From NCBI RefSeq assembly GCF_006715085.1, contig NZ_VFMM01000003.1, positions 496,001-560,000 of the forward strand: DNA of 64,000 nt, read 5' to 3'. Under the pieces are notes generated by a model that saw nothing but the letters and a program-made list of their open reading frames with translations, ran no database searches and was not told the DNA's origin. Position numbers and translations under genes: made by a program. Below, piece after piece: positions 44,351 to 53,138 of the stretch; the stretch's first letter is position 1, and the number at the start of each line of letters is the position of its first letter. Source of the DNA: Kribbella jejuensis (GTDB lineage Bacteria; Actinomycetota; Actinomycetes; Propionibacteriales; Kribbellaceae).

Positions 44351-45136
44351 ATGAAGTCCATCGCCAGTTTGCTGTCCGCTGCGGCCCTCGGCGCAGCCTC
44401 CCTCCTGATCCCCGGCGTCGCGCACGCCGCGCCGCCGAACTACGTCGCGCTCGGTGACTCGTACGCCTCCGGCGTCGGCACCCGCACGTACATCTCGAGC
44501 AGCGGTTCGTGTCAGCGGTCGACGTACGCCTACGCCTACATCGACGCCGCGCGGATCGGCGCGAACCTGACCTTCGTCGCCTGCTCCGGTGCCAAGGTCG
44601 CCGACGTCACCGCGAACCAACTGCCGTCGGTGACGAGCTCGGCCAACATCGTCTCGGTGCAGGTCGGCGGCAACGACGCCAACTTCTCCTCGGTCATCAC
44701 GACCTGCGCGGAGCCCTCGTGGCTCGGAGACTGCAACAGTGCGGTGGCCGGCGCGCAATCCATCATCAACAACACACTGCCCGGCCGGCTGAACACCCTG
44801 TACGCGTCGATCAAGAGTCGGGCATCCTCGGCGAAGGTCGTCGTGGTCGGGTATCCGAGGCTGTTCAACGGCACCGACTGCAACGCCGGCACGTTCTTCA
44901 GCGGCGACGAGATGACCAAGCTGAACGCCACCGCCGACCTGCTGAACTCGAAGATCGCGACCGCCGCGAGCGCGGCGGGATTCGCGTTCGTGAACCCGAC
45001 CCCGGCGTTCATCGGCCACGCCGTCTGCGGCAGTCCGGAGTGGATCAACGGCCTGTCGAACCCGGTCAGCGAGTCGTACCACCCGAACGTCAGCGGCCAG
45101 GCGGCGTACGCGAACCTGGTCCAACCGGCGCTCTGA
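44351..45136 (+). CDS. Secreted SGNH/GDSL lipase-like esterase
   Basis: A 261-residue secreted protein with a signal peptide ending AHA (about residues 1-26). Catalytic Ser37 is in GDSYASG, followed by the oxyanion Gly/Asn blocks (VGGNDANF) and the YHPN motif with the catalytic His near residue 248. Six Cys suggest three disulfides, as in Streptomyces scabies esterase-like and Streptomyces rimosus lipases. It is a single gene with its own terminator. Lipids or plant esters are likely substrates. Confidence 0.9.
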   Translation: MKSIASLLSAAALGAASLLIPGVAHAAPPNYVALGDSYASGVGTRTYISSSGSCQRSTYAYAYIDAARIGANLTFVACSGAKVADVTANQLPSVTSSANIVSVQVGGNDANFSSVITTCAEPSWLGDCNSAVAGAQSIINNTLPGRLNTLYASIKSRASSAKVVVVGYPRLFNGTDCNAGTFFSGDEMTKLNATADLLNSKIATAASAAGFAFVNPTPAFIGHAVCGSPEWINGLSNPVSESYHPNVSGQAAYANLVQPAL

Positions 45137-45150
45137 CCCCTCGCCCGACT

Positions 45151-45178
45151 GGTGCCGCCCCGCTCCCGGGGCGGCACC
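45151..45178. terminator. Hairpin terminator after lipase gene
   Basis: GGTGCCGCCCCG and CGGGGCGGCACC form a perfect 12-base stem with a 4-base loop 14 bases past the lipase stop. No T tract follows, as is common in GC-rich actinobacteria. Confidence 0.8.
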
Positions 45179-45226
45179 TGTGCTCTCGGGGATGCGGAAC
45201 CGGCGAGTTCGTGGTGTCATGCAGGA

Positions 45227-46228
45227 GTGACGAGGAGGTCTGCCGACTGGTTGCTGGCGGCCAGGATGCAGGCCAACTGCCTCGCGCGTCCGGTGAACGA
45301 TGCCGGCCCCGGAGGGGTGGCCGACGTCGTACGCCGGACGGGGGGACTGCAGGCCCAGACCTGGCGAGGTGCGGCGTACGCCGTGCGCGCCCGCTCCACC
45401 GCCACCACGTCCGCCAACGTGACGCACGCGCAGGAGACCGAGCGCTCCGTCGTCCGCGGCTGGTTCATGCGCGGAACGCTGCAACTCGTCGCGACCGAGG
45501 ACGCCGGCCCGCTGCTCGGCCTGCTCGGTGCGAAATTGATCAAGGACACCGAACGCCGCTACGGCGAGCTCGGTCTCCCGCAGCGGATCCGCGACCAGGC
45601 GGCCGACGTACTCGAGGAACACCTGCTTGCCCACGGCCCGGGTAACCGCGCCGAGCTGGCGGACGTACTCGTCCGGGCCGGCCTGATCCCAGCGCCGAAG
45701 GGGCAGGCGGTGTACGCGCTCATCCGGTACGCCGGGCTCCTCGGCCGCGTGTGCTACGGACCGGGAGAGACCTGGGTCGCCGTCAGCGACTGGCTGGGCA
45801 AGCCGCTTGTGCTCGAAGGCGACCTCGAAACTCTCGCCCACCGGTACCTGACCGCCTACGGCCCGGCAACGGCTCGCGACTTCGCCACCTGGGCGGGTCT
45901 GCCCGTTCCACAAGCCCGCCGCGCGATCACGGCCGTCGCCACCGAATCCTTCGACGTCGACGGTGCCGACCTGCACGCGGTCGAGGACCTGCCCGGTTGT
46001 CAGGACGTCCGGATGCTCGGCGAGTTCGACGCGTACCTCCTCGGCTACCAGAACCGTTTCCAGGACCTGCCGAAGTCGATCTTCCCGGGCGGCGGGATGC
46101 TCAGCCCGGCGGTGATCAAGGCCGGCCGAGCGATCGGCGCGTGGCGGCACGCGGACCTCTCGACCGACCTGTTCGAGCCCGCCGACCTGACTGCCGAGCT
46201 GGCCGACCTGACCCGGTTCGCGGCATGA
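45227..46228 (+). CDS. Winged-helix DNA-binding domain protein (HTH_42/AlkX-like)
   Basis: A 333-residue protein of the YcaQ/AlkX-related winged-helix family. It has the LLAARMQANCLARP opening, the GLQAQTWRGAAYAVRAR segment, WFMRGTLQLVATED (QxQ-type glycosylase-like region) and a C-terminal part with GEFDAYLLGYQNR. E. coli AlkX (YcaQ) unhooks DNA crosslinks; actinobacterial members are mostly uncharacterised. GTG at 45227 is the likely start, although GGAG overlaps it and the ATG at 45266 is possible. Confidence 0.78.
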   Translation: MTRRSADWLLAARMQANCLARPVNDAGPGGVADVVRRTGGLQAQTWRGAAYAVRARSTATTSANVTHAQETERSVVRGWFMRGTLQLVATEDAGPLLGLLGAKLIKDTERRYGELGLPQRIRDQAADVLEEHLLAHGPGNRAELADVLVRAGLIPAPKGQAVYALIRYAGLLGRVCYGPGETWVAVSDWLGKPLVLEGDLETLAHRYLTAYGPATARDFATWAGLPVPQARRAITAVATESFDVDGADLHAVEDLPGCQDVRMLGEFDAYLLGYQNRFQDLPKSIFPGGGMLSPAVIKAGRAIGAWRHADLSTDLFEPADLTAELADLTRFAA

Positions 46229-46237
46229 CGTCAGCTG

Positions 46238-46783
46238 TCACGAAGGTTTGCGGGCCACTCGCGCGACCTCGTCGAGCAGTTGCTGCAGTTGGGCGGCCAG
46301 TTGGGCGCGGCCGTCGGGGGACAGGGACGCGACAAGTTCGGACTCCCGGGTCAAAACCTGGTCGACGGTCCGTTCGATCAGGTCGTGCCCGGCCTGAGTC
46401 AGCGCGACCAGCACCGCGCGGCTCCCGTCGTCCGCCGCCCGCCGGGCGACCAGACCGCTGTCCTCGGCACGGGCGACCCGCTGCGAGATCGCGCCCGCGG
46501 TGACGAGCGTACGGCGGGCGAGTTCGCGCGTACTCAGCTCGTACGGCGTACCCGCGCGCCGCAGCACGCTGAGGAGATCGAGCGTCGCGGGGTCGACGCC
46601 CGCATCCGCGAGCACCCGCCGCCGGTCGTCGGCGAACAGCTTCGCGAGCCGCCACAGCGGGGTGACGATCTCGATCGAGTCGGTCGGCGTCCCGGGGCGC
46701 TCGCGCTGCCAGGCGCGGGCGATCTCCGCCGCCGGGTACGGGCTCGGGGCGTCGAGCGGGTAGTTGTCGGTCACGCCAGCCAT
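46238..46783 (-). CDS. MarR-family regulator
   Basis: A 181-residue MarR protein with the winged helix in the middle (TRELARRTLVTAGAISQRVAR and the wing RRAADDGSRAVLVALT). It diverges from an SDR gene; two palindromes lie in the short promoter gap. An ATG at 46804 would place the start inside the operator and add seven residues, so 46783 is preferred. It probably represses both genes until a ligand binds. Confidence 0.87.
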   Translation of the reverse strand: MAGVTDNYPLDAPSPYPAAEIARAWQRERPGTPTDSIEIVTPLWRLAKLFADDRRRVLADAGVDPATLDLLSVLRRAGTPYELSTRELARRTLVTAGAISQRVARAEDSGLVARRAADDGSRAVLVALTQAGHDLIERTVDQVLTRESELVASLSPDGRAQLAAQLQQLLDEVARVARKPS

Positions 46784-46788
46784 GGTAC

Positions 46789-46815
46789 GTTTAGGGCTAA
46801 ACATTTAGAGCTAAA
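46789..46815. promoter_or_regulatory. Paired MarR operators
   Basis: GTTTAGGGCTAAAC (46789-46802) and TTTAGAGCTAAA (46804-46815) are perfect dyads with centres 14 bases apart. They occupy the gap between the MarR and SDR genes. Confidence 0.78.
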
Positions 46816-46828
46816 CGTGAGGATCGAG

Positions 46829-47536
46829 ATGCGAACGATCGTGGTGACCGGAGGAGCGACCGGAATCGGCCGGGCGACCGCGGAACTGTTCCACGCGGAC
46901 GGCGACGACGTGGTGATCACCGGCCGGCGGGCCGACGTACTGGAGAAGTCGGCTGCGGACCTGGGCGTCAGGGGAGTGCTCTGCGACGCGACCGACCCGG
47001 CGCAGGTCGAGCGGCTGCTGGACGAGCTGCCCGAGCGGGTCGACGTGCTGGTCAACAATGCCGGTGGCAACACCGACTTCAACCGGCCGGACGGCGATCT
47101 CGCGCAACTGAAGGCGAACTGGCTCGCCAACTTGGAGGCGAATCTGATCAGCGCGGTCCTGACCACGACCGCGCTCGCGCCGCGGCTGACCACTGCGGTC
47201 GTGCACCTGGGTTCGATCGCGGGCGCTCGCGGTCCCGGTTCGTACGGCGCATCGAAGGCTGCGCTGGCGATGTGGAACGCCGACGTCGCGGCGGAGCTCG
47301 GTCCGCAGGGTGTCACCTCGAATGTCGTCGCACCGGGCTTCACCGCGGATACCGAGTTCTTCCAGGGGCGGCTGACCGACGAGCGTCGCCGTACGTTGCT
47401 CCAGGCAACGATGACCAAGCGTGAGGGCTCGGTGGCCGACATCGCCGGGACGATCCACTTCCTGGCCTCGCCGGCCGCGCGGCACCTCACCGGCCAGGTG
47501 CTGCACGTGAACGGCGGAGCCCTGATCACCCGCTGA
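46829..47536 (+). CDS. SDR-family oxidoreductase
   Basis: A 235-residue short-chain dehydrogenase. NAD(P) motif GGATGIG (8-14), NNAGG (76-80), catalytic Ser129, Tyr139 and Lys143 (YGASK), and the C-terminal TGQVLHVNGGALI of classical SDRs are present. Arg33-Arg34 after the second strand favour NADPH. The substrate is unknown; it is likely controlled by the divergent MarR protein. Confidence 0.9.
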   Translation: MRTIVVTGGATGIGRATAELFHADGDDVVITGRRADVLEKSAADLGVRGVLCDATDPAQVERLLDELPERVDVLVNNAGGNTDFNRPDGDLAQLKANWLANLEANLISAVLTTTALAPRLTTAVVHLGSIAGARGPGSYGASKAALAMWNADVAAELGPQGVTSNVVAPGFTADTEFFQGRLTDERRRTLLQATMTKREGSVADIAGTIHFLASPAARHLTGQVLHVNGGALITR

Positions 47537-47576
47537 GATACCTTCTGGCAGCTGACAACGTGGGCCAGGTGTGACA

Positions 47577-48635
47577 ATGGGCGACATGCGTCCCACCGTC
47601 AAAGATGTCGCCAAGCTGGCCGGGGTGTCACCGAAGACGGTGTCGAACGTGATCAACGGTGTCGTGTTCGTGCGGCCCGAGACCCGGGCACGGGTGGAGA
47701 GCGCGCTCGCCGAGCTCGACTACGTGCCGAACATGAGTGCCCGCGGCCTGCGCAACGGCCGCTCCGGGATGATCGCGCTCGCGCTGCCCGACCTGCTCCG
47801 GCCGTACTCGGCCGAGATCGTGCACCTGGTCGTCGAGCTCGCCCACGAGCGCGGTTGGGGTGTCCAGATCGAGCAGACCGCGGCCGAGCCGAACCGTGAG
47901 TTCGAACTGTTGTCGAAGGCGCGGGCGTATCTGGTCGACGGCCTGATCCTGAACCCGGTGAACCTCGACGACAGCGCGGTGATGTCGGCCGGCCCGCTGC
48001 CGCCCGTCGTGCTGATCGGTGACGTCGACCAGGACCTGGTCAGCCAGGTCGCGATCGACAACGTCGCCGCGGCGCGGGATCTGACCAGACACCTGCTGGC
48101 ACAGGGCTGCCGGCGCATCGCCGCGGTCGGTACGCCGGAGATCCCGCGCGGATCCAGCGGTGCCGGCATGCTCGCGGGCTCGGCGCAGGCACCCGGTACG
48201 GCGGCATCCCGGTTGCGCACCCAGGGGTACTGCGAGGCGCTCGAGGAGGCCGGCGTACCGATCGACCCCTCCCTGCAGATCCCGCTCGACCGCTGGCGGC
48301 CCGAGGGCGCGGCGACTGTGGTGGGGAAGTACCTGACCGAGCACGAGCTGCCCGACGCGTTCTTCTGCTTCACCGACACCGTCGCGTCCGGTGCGTTGTC
48401 GGCGCTGTGGAGCGCGGGCATCGACGTACCGGAGCAGACGCTGGTCGCCGGCTTCGACAACATCCTCGAAAGCCAGTTCATGATCCCGCCGCTGACCACG
48501 ATCGACTTCGACCGCCGCGCCTTCGTCGCCGCCGCCCTCGACCTCCTCTCCGAGCGCATGACCGACAAGAGCGCGCCCCCACGCAGGGTGATGATCCCCC
48601 ACCGCGTTGTCGAACGAGCCAGCACCACACGCTAA
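47577..48635 (+). CDS. LacI-family regulator
   Basis: A 352-residue LacI repressor. The helix-turn-helix and hinge fall at about residues 5-60 (TVKDVAKLAGVSPKTVSNVING), followed by a periplasmic-binding-like sugar sensor domain. The start is uncertain between GTG 47571, ATG 47577 and ATG 47586; AGGTG at a good distance supports 47577. It is the first gene before a sugar ABC operon and has a matching operator directly downstream. Confidence 0.9.
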   Translation: MGDMRPTVKDVAKLAGVSPKTVSNVINGVVFVRPETRARVESALAELDYVPNMSARGLRNGRSGMIALALPDLLRPYSAEIVHLVVELAHERGWGVQIEQTAAEPNREFELLSKARAYLVDGLILNPVNLDDSAVMSAGPLPPVVLIGDVDQDLVSQVAIDNVAAARDLTRHLLAQGCRRIAAVGTPEIPRGSSGAGMLAGSAQAPGTAASRLRTQGYCEALEEAGVPIDPSLQIPLDRWRPEGAATVVGKYLTEHELPDAFFCFTDTVASGALSALWSAGIDVPEQTLVAGFDNILESQFMIPPLTTIDFDRRAFVAAALDLLSERMTDKSAPPRRVMIPHRVVERASTTR

Positions 48636-48636
48636 C

Positions 48637-48648
48637 GGATACGTTTCC
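48637..48648. promoter_or_regulatory. LacI-type operator
   Basis: GGATACGTTTCC, with one mismatch from perfect symmetry and a central CG, lies two bases past the lacI stop and 77 bases before the binding-protein gene. It fits the LacI-family pattern TGGAAACGTTTCCA. A second dyad, CGATGTAATCATCG, is at 48688-48701. Confidence 0.65.
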
Positions 48649-48724
48649 ACAAAATCCAACATCAGAGTCTTGTGCCGCCGATTCTAACGATGTAATCATC
48701 GGTCCCGCCCTCGAAGGAGACCGA

Positions 48725-50017
48725 ATGACTGAAGATTTCTCCCGGCGCTCTCTGCTCAGAGCAGCAGCGGCGCTGGCTGGTGGCGGGTTGCTCGTCGGCT
48801 GCGCGCCCGGTGCGTCGCGTTCGACGACCGACCTGAGCTACTGGCACCTTTTGACCGGTGGTGACGGGACGGTGATGGCCGGCCTGGTGGACGCCGTCAA
48901 CGCCGCGAACCTCGGCTTTCACACCTCCCAGACCGTGCTCGCCTGGGGTCCGCCGTACTACACCAAGCTCGCCATGGCCTCTGCCGGCGGCCGCGCGCCG
49001 GACGTAGCGATCATGCACGCGTCCCGGATCGCCGGGTACGCGCCGGGCGGTCTGCTCGAGCCGTGGGACCTCGACCTGCTCGCCGAGGCCGGCCTGCACG
49101 AGAGCGACTTCCCGGCCAGGGTCTGGGAGAAGTGCCAGTACGACGGGAAGCTCTACGCGATCGCGCTCGACACGCACCCGTTCGTCCTCTACTACAACAC
49201 CGATCACGCCGAGAAAGCCGGTGTCACGGACGCGCTGCACTCGTTGAAGAGCCCGGAGGAGTTCACCGAGGTCGCGACGAAGCTGCAAGCGGTCACCGGG
49301 AAGCACGGCCTGTCCTACGGCTATCTCGGCGACGGCTCGCAGATGTGGCGCCTGTTCTACACGCTGTACCGGCAGACCGGTGCTGACATGAAGCTCGTAC
49401 CCGGCCAGCGGGCTGAGGTCGACAAGGACGCCGCGGTGCAGGTGCTCACGTTCATCCGCTCGCTGCTGAACGACAAGATCGCCTCGCGCAGCGGCGACGG
49501 CGGTACGGCGACCAGCGAGTTCCTGCACGGCGAGAGCGGCCTGTTCTTCGGCGGTGTGTGGGAGTTGCCGGTGCTGAAGGACGCGAAGATGCCGGTCGAC
49601 GCGCTGCCGATCCCGACGATGTTCGGGACCCAGGCCGCGTACGCGGACTCGCACACGTTCGTGTTGCCGAGGCAGTCGAAGGTGTCGCCGGAGCGCCGCA
49701 AGCACGTCTACACGATGGTGGCCGAGCTGCTGAAGCGGTCGGTGAAATGGGCCGGCGGCGGTCACATCCCGGCGTACCAGCCGGTGGCGACCAGTGCGGA
49801 GTACCAGGCGCTGAAGCCGCAGTCGAACTACGCGGGCATTCCGGCGTACGTGAACTACGACCCGCAGGTGTGGTTCAGCGGGGCGGGCAGCGACTTCCAG
49901 AACTACTTCGCCGAGAACGTGCAGAACGTGTACCTCGGCAACGGTGATCCAGGAGCGGGGTTCGACGGTTTCGTCGCCCGGCTGAACAAGTTGCTCGACC
50001 GTCCGCAGCCGGTGTGA
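48725..50017 (+). CDS. Sugar-binding lipoprotein of ABC importer (Tat type)
   Basis: A 430-residue family 1 solute-binding protein. The signal has a twin-arginine motif (RRSLLR, residues 7-12) and a lipobox ending VGC (Cys26), so it is exported folded and lipidated. GAAGGAG lies 6 bases before the ATG. It is the first structural gene after lacI, followed by two permeases. The sugar is unknown. Confidence 0.9.
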   Translation: MTEDFSRRSLLRAAAALAGGGLLVGCAPGASRSTTDLSYWHLLTGGDGTVMAGLVDAVNAANLGFHTSQTVLAWGPPYYTKLAMASAGGRAPDVAIMHASRIAGYAPGGLLEPWDLDLLAEAGLHESDFPARVWEKCQYDGKLYAIALDTHPFVLYYNTDHAEKAGVTDALHSLKSPEEFTEVATKLQAVTGKHGLSYGYLGDGSQMWRLFYTLYRQTGADMKLVPGQRAEVDKDAAVQVLTFIRSLLNDKIASRSGDGGTATSEFLHGESGLFFGGVWELPVLKDAKMPVDALPIPTMFGTQAAYADSHTFVLPRQSKVSPERRKHVYTMVAELLKRSVKWAGGGHIPAYQPVATSAEYQALKPQSNYAGIPAYVNYDPQVWFSGAGSDFQNYFAENVQNVYLGNGDPGAGFDGFVARLNKLLDRPQPV

Positions 50018-50031
50018 GAGGAGAGACGTAG

Positions 50032-50904
50032 ATGAGAAAGCGTGACGAGACGCTCGCCGGCTGGGCTTTCGCGACACCGTTCGCGGTCCTGTTCGTGCTG
50101 TTCCTGGTGGTGCCGGCGGTGTACGGCCTGTACCTGAGCTTCACCGGGGAAACGCTGACCGGTGCAGGCAGCGGACTGATCGGCTTCGCCAACTACGGTG
50201 AGGCCCTGACCGACCCGGACATGTGGAAGTCGCTCGGAAACACGTTGTGGTTCACGGTGTTGAGCACGATTCCGCTGGTGGTGCTGTCGCTCGCCCTGGC
50301 CTTGCTGGTAAACCTCGGCCTGCCCGGCAGGTGGTTGTGGCGGCTGTCCTTCTTCATGCCGTACCTGCTGGCGTCCACGGTCGTGGTGATGTTCTGGAGC
50401 TGGATGTACAACCCGACGCTCGGACTGATCAACGGCGTCCTGGCGAAGTTCGGCGCGGCGCCGGTGGCCTGGCTGCAGGATCCGAAGGTCGCGATGCTGT
50501 CGGTCGTGATCACCACACTGTGGTGGACGATCGGGTTCAACTTCCTGCTCTACCTGGCCGCGTTGCAGAACATCCCCGAGCAGCAGTTCGAGGCGGCCGC
50601 GATCGACGGCGCCGGCAAGTGGCGGCAGCTGTTCTCGATCGTGATCCCGCAGCTGACGCCGACCACGATGCTGATCCTGACGCTGCAGATTCTCGCGTCG
50701 CTGAAGGTGTTCGACCAGATCTACATGCTGACCAACGGTGGTCCGGCCGGGAAGACACGGTCGATCGTGCAGTACATCTACGAGTCCGGGTTCACCGGTT
50801 ACCGGTTCGGTTACTCGTCGGCCATCTCGTACCTGTTCTTCGCGCTCATCGTCGTGGTGTCGCTGGCGCAGTACAAGCTGATCAACCGCAGGAGCGCCGC
50901 ATGA
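50032..50904 (+). CDS. Sugar ABC transporter permease (MalF type)
   Basis: A 290-residue inner-membrane permease with six predicted helices and the EAA loop (EQQFEAAAIDGAGKWRQLF, about residues 182-200). GAGGAGAG precedes the ATG, which is 14 bases after the binding-protein stop. Middle gene of the LacI-controlled importer. Confidence 0.92.
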   Translation: MRKRDETLAGWAFATPFAVLFVLFLVVPAVYGLYLSFTGETLTGAGSGLIGFANYGEALTDPDMWKSLGNTLWFTVLSTIPLVVLSLALALLVNLGLPGRWLWRLSFFMPYLLASTVVVMFWSWMYNPTLGLINGVLAKFGAAPVAWLQDPKVAMLSVVITTLWWTIGFNFLLYLAALQNIPEQQFEAAAIDGAGKWRQLFSIVIPQLTPTTMLILTLQILASLKVFDQIYMLTNGGPAGKTRSIVQYIYESGFTGYRFGYSSAISYLFFALIVVVSLAQYKLINRRSAA

Positions 50905-51758
50905 TCAAACAAGGCCACAAGCCCGGTGAGAACCCGTGGAGTCTGTCGAGAATCGCCGCCCTGCTGGTGCTGGCGTTCCTCGCCGCCACCTGGTTGGTGC
51001 CGTTCGCCTGGTCGGTGCTGACCTCGTTGAAGAGTGAGGCCGACGCCGGGGCCTCGACACTCAGCCTGAATCCGCCCGACGGTCTCAGCTTCGCGGCGTA
51101 CCGCAAGGTGCTGTCCGCCGGCGATATCCCGTCCTGGGCGTGGAACAGCCTGATCACGTCGGTGGCGATCACCGTCATCACCGTCGCGACCTCGGCGCTT
51201 GCCGGATACGCGTTCTCACGGGTGAACTTCAAGGGCAAGCGCTGGTTGTACGCCGCGATCATCGCGGCGATCATCATCCCGCCGCAGTTGCTGATCGTGC
51301 CGTTGTTCCGGCAGATGCTGGCGTTCAACCTCGTCGACACGTACTGGGGGATCATCCTGCCGCAGGCGTTCGCGCCCGCGATGGTGCTGATTCTCAAGCG
51401 TTTCTTCGACCAGATCCCGCTCGAACTGGAGGAGGCGGCGCGAGTCGACGGTGCGAGCCGGCTGCGAGTGTTCTGGTCGGTCGTGCTGCCGTTGTCGCGG
51501 CCGATCCTCGCCGCGGTGGCGATCTTCGTGTTCATCGGTGCGTGGAACAACTTCCTCTGGCCGTTCATCGTGACGACCGACGCGCACCTGATGACGCTGC
51601 CGGTCGGCCTGCAGACGGTGAAGAGCGCGTACGGCCTGCAGTACGCGCAGAACATGGCGTCGGCGATCCTCGCCGCGCTGCCACTGGTCGTGGTGTTCCT
51701 GTTCTTCCAGCGCCAGATCATCAAGGGGATCGCGACGACAGGGTTCGGTGGCCAGTAA
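50901..51758 (+). CDS. Carbohydrate ABC transporter permease (MalG type)
   Basis: A 285-residue permease with six helices and the EAA motif (ELEEAARVDGASRLRVFWS). ATG overlaps the stop of the first permease (ATGA). It ends the operon, followed by a hairpin. No ATPase gene is present, so a shared MsiK-like ATPase elsewhere is expected. Confidence 0.92.
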   Translation: MIKQGHKPGENPWSLSRIAALLVLAFLAATWLVPFAWSVLTSLKSEADAGASTLSLNPPDGLSFAAYRKVLSAGDIPSWAWNSLITSVAITVITVATSALAGYAFSRVNFKGKRWLYAAIIAAIIIPPQLLIVPLFRQMLAFNLVDTYWGIILPQAFAPAMVLILKRFFDQIPLELEEAARVDGASRLRVFWSVVLPLSRPILAAVAIFVFIGAWNNFLWPFIVTTDAHLMTLPVGLQTVKSAYGLQYAQNMASAILAALPLVVVFLFFQRQIIKGIATTGFGGQ

Positions 51759-51783
51759 GCGCTTGTTTCCTGAGTTTTCCTGA

Positions 51784-51814
51784 GACCTGGATTCCGGTAC
51801 GCGGGATTCAGGTC
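51784..51814 (+). terminator. Hairpin after LacI-linked ABC operon
   Basis: A 13-base stem (51784-51796 with 51802-51814, including two G-T pairs) and a 5-base loop begin 26 bases past the last permease stop. Confidence 0.6.
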
Positions 51815-52278
51815 ACGATCCCTTGAAAACATCGTCACTCTCAGCAATTGTTGACGGCTACCGCCATCACTCGGGGGCAACGATGAGAAGGGGGAAGTGT
51901 GTCAGCGATGAGTAGGCTCGCCGGGCAGTGCCGTGATGTGAGGAGTCACGGCAACGCCGGTCTCGGACGAGCTGCGATCCAACCGGCGGTGTGTACCGGG
52001 ATCCACGAGGTGAGCTCGTCGATTCCGTCGGTACCGCCGCGACACCTGGCCGTGCTGAGGTTGAGCAACGGTATGACGACCACGCTCCGACTCAGGTCCG
52101 GTGTCCAGGCACCGGTGCCTGGCACCACGGTGTACGTCCAAGGTGGCCGGGGCATGGGCGATCAGCCCGCCTCAGGTGGGGTCATCCTCGCGTCGGGAGT
52201 CTGAGTCAGTGACTCGCCGGTCTCAGGTGTCCAACGCCCAGCTGAGGCCGGCAAGTCCCTGTGACGAGTCCTGTCACG
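51815..52278. other. Gene-poor interval
   Basis: About 460 bases with no convincing gene; short frames on both strands overlap each other and show no family resemblance or ribosome sites. It does contain a perfect 18-base palindrome at 52105-52122 (CCAGGCACCGGTGCCTGG) and a 7-base stem at 51930-51952. It may be the remains of a lost gene. Confidence 0.5.
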
Positions 52279-52632
52279 TCAGGACTCCATCGGGTCGGTG
52301 AATTCTCTGATCTCGATCGGTGAGTACGGCGCCTCCGGCAGCCGCGCGGCGATCTCCGTCGCACGCTCGAGGCTCGCGCAGTCCACCACGTAGTACCCGG
52401 CCAGCACTTCCTTGGCCTCGGTGAACGGCCCGTCGGTCACGGCCGGTACGCCGTCCTGGATCCGGACCACCCGCGCGTTCTTCGTGGTGAGCCCGATCCC
52501 GTCGACGAGCTCACCGTTCGCCTTCAGTTCCTCGGACAGTACGCGGTGCTGGTCGAGCACCCCGTCGATGCCCTGCTCGTGCAGCGTGTCCCAGGTCTGG
52601 TCGTTCCCGTAGATCAGCAGCATGTATTTCAT
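52279..52632 (-). CDS. YciI (DGPF) family protein
   Basis: A 117-residue YciI-like dimeric alpha-beta barrel protein with the actinobacterial DGPF motif (VTDGPF, residues 65-70) and ending KEVLAGYYVVDC after it. Members often sit beside ECF sigma factors; here no sigma gene is adjacent. It lies 16 bases after the AhpD-like gene on the same strand. Function unknown. Confidence 0.87.
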   Translation of the reverse strand: MKYMLLIYGNDQTWDTLHEQGIDGVLDQHRVLSEELKANGELVDGIGLTTKNARVVRIQDGVPAVTDGPFTEAKEVLAGYYVVDCASLERATEIAARLPEAPYSPIEIREFTDPMES

Positions 52633-52648
52633 TGCCTCACGGTAGCGA

Positions 52649-53104
52649 CTACCAGGTCGCACCGGCAGGCTGGCGGGTGGTGGTGTTGAGGCGGTTGAAC
52701 AGGTTCGTGAGTCCGATCATCAGCACGATCGCGGACAGTTCCTTCTCGTCGTAGTGGTCGGCGGCCGCGGCCCAGATCTCGTCGGTGACCGCGGTCGGGT
52801 TGTCGGCCAGCCGGGTCGCCGCCTCGGTCATCTCCAGAGCGGCCCGCTCGGCGTCGGTGAACAGGTCGGACTCCCGCCACGCGGCCACCTGGTGCAGCCG
52901 TTCGTCGGTCTCGCCGTTCTTCAGCGCCGACTTGATCCCGCCGAACACACACGGGGAGCAGCCGTTGATCTGGCTGGCCCGCAGGTGCACCAACTCCAGC
53001 ACCTTACCGTCGGTGCCGGACGAGCCGATTGCCTTGTAGATGTTCTGGATGCCCTTGGTGGCGTCCGGCAGGATCATCGCGGGGTTGGTCATCCGTGCTT
53101 GCAT
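52649..53104 (-). CDS. AhpD-like carboxymuconolactone decarboxylase family protein
   Basis: A 151-residue protein of the AhpD/CMD fold. The redox pair Cys49/Cys52 lies in INGCSPC, with Glu37 and His40 upstream, as in alkylhydroperoxidases that reduce peroxides. The His normally four residues after the second Cys is Gly56 here, so activity may be altered. ATG at 53104 follows GGAGA. It is cotranscribed with the YciI gene. Confidence 0.85.
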   Translation of the reverse strand: MQARMTNPAMILPDATKGIQNIYKAIGSSGTDGKVLELVHLRASQINGCSPCVFGGIKSALKNGETDERLHQVAAWRESDLFTDAERAALEMTEAATRLADNPTAVTDEIWAAAADHYDEKELSAIVLMIGLTNLFNRLNTTTRQPAGATW

Positions 53105-53138
53105 CGTGGTGTCTCCATCAGGGTCGTGTTTGTTGCGT

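Noticed and set aside
51899..52204. Possible 101-residue protein in the gene-poor gap
   Set aside because: No ribosome site of note, no family resemblance, and competing frames on both strands; kept as an interval without a gene.
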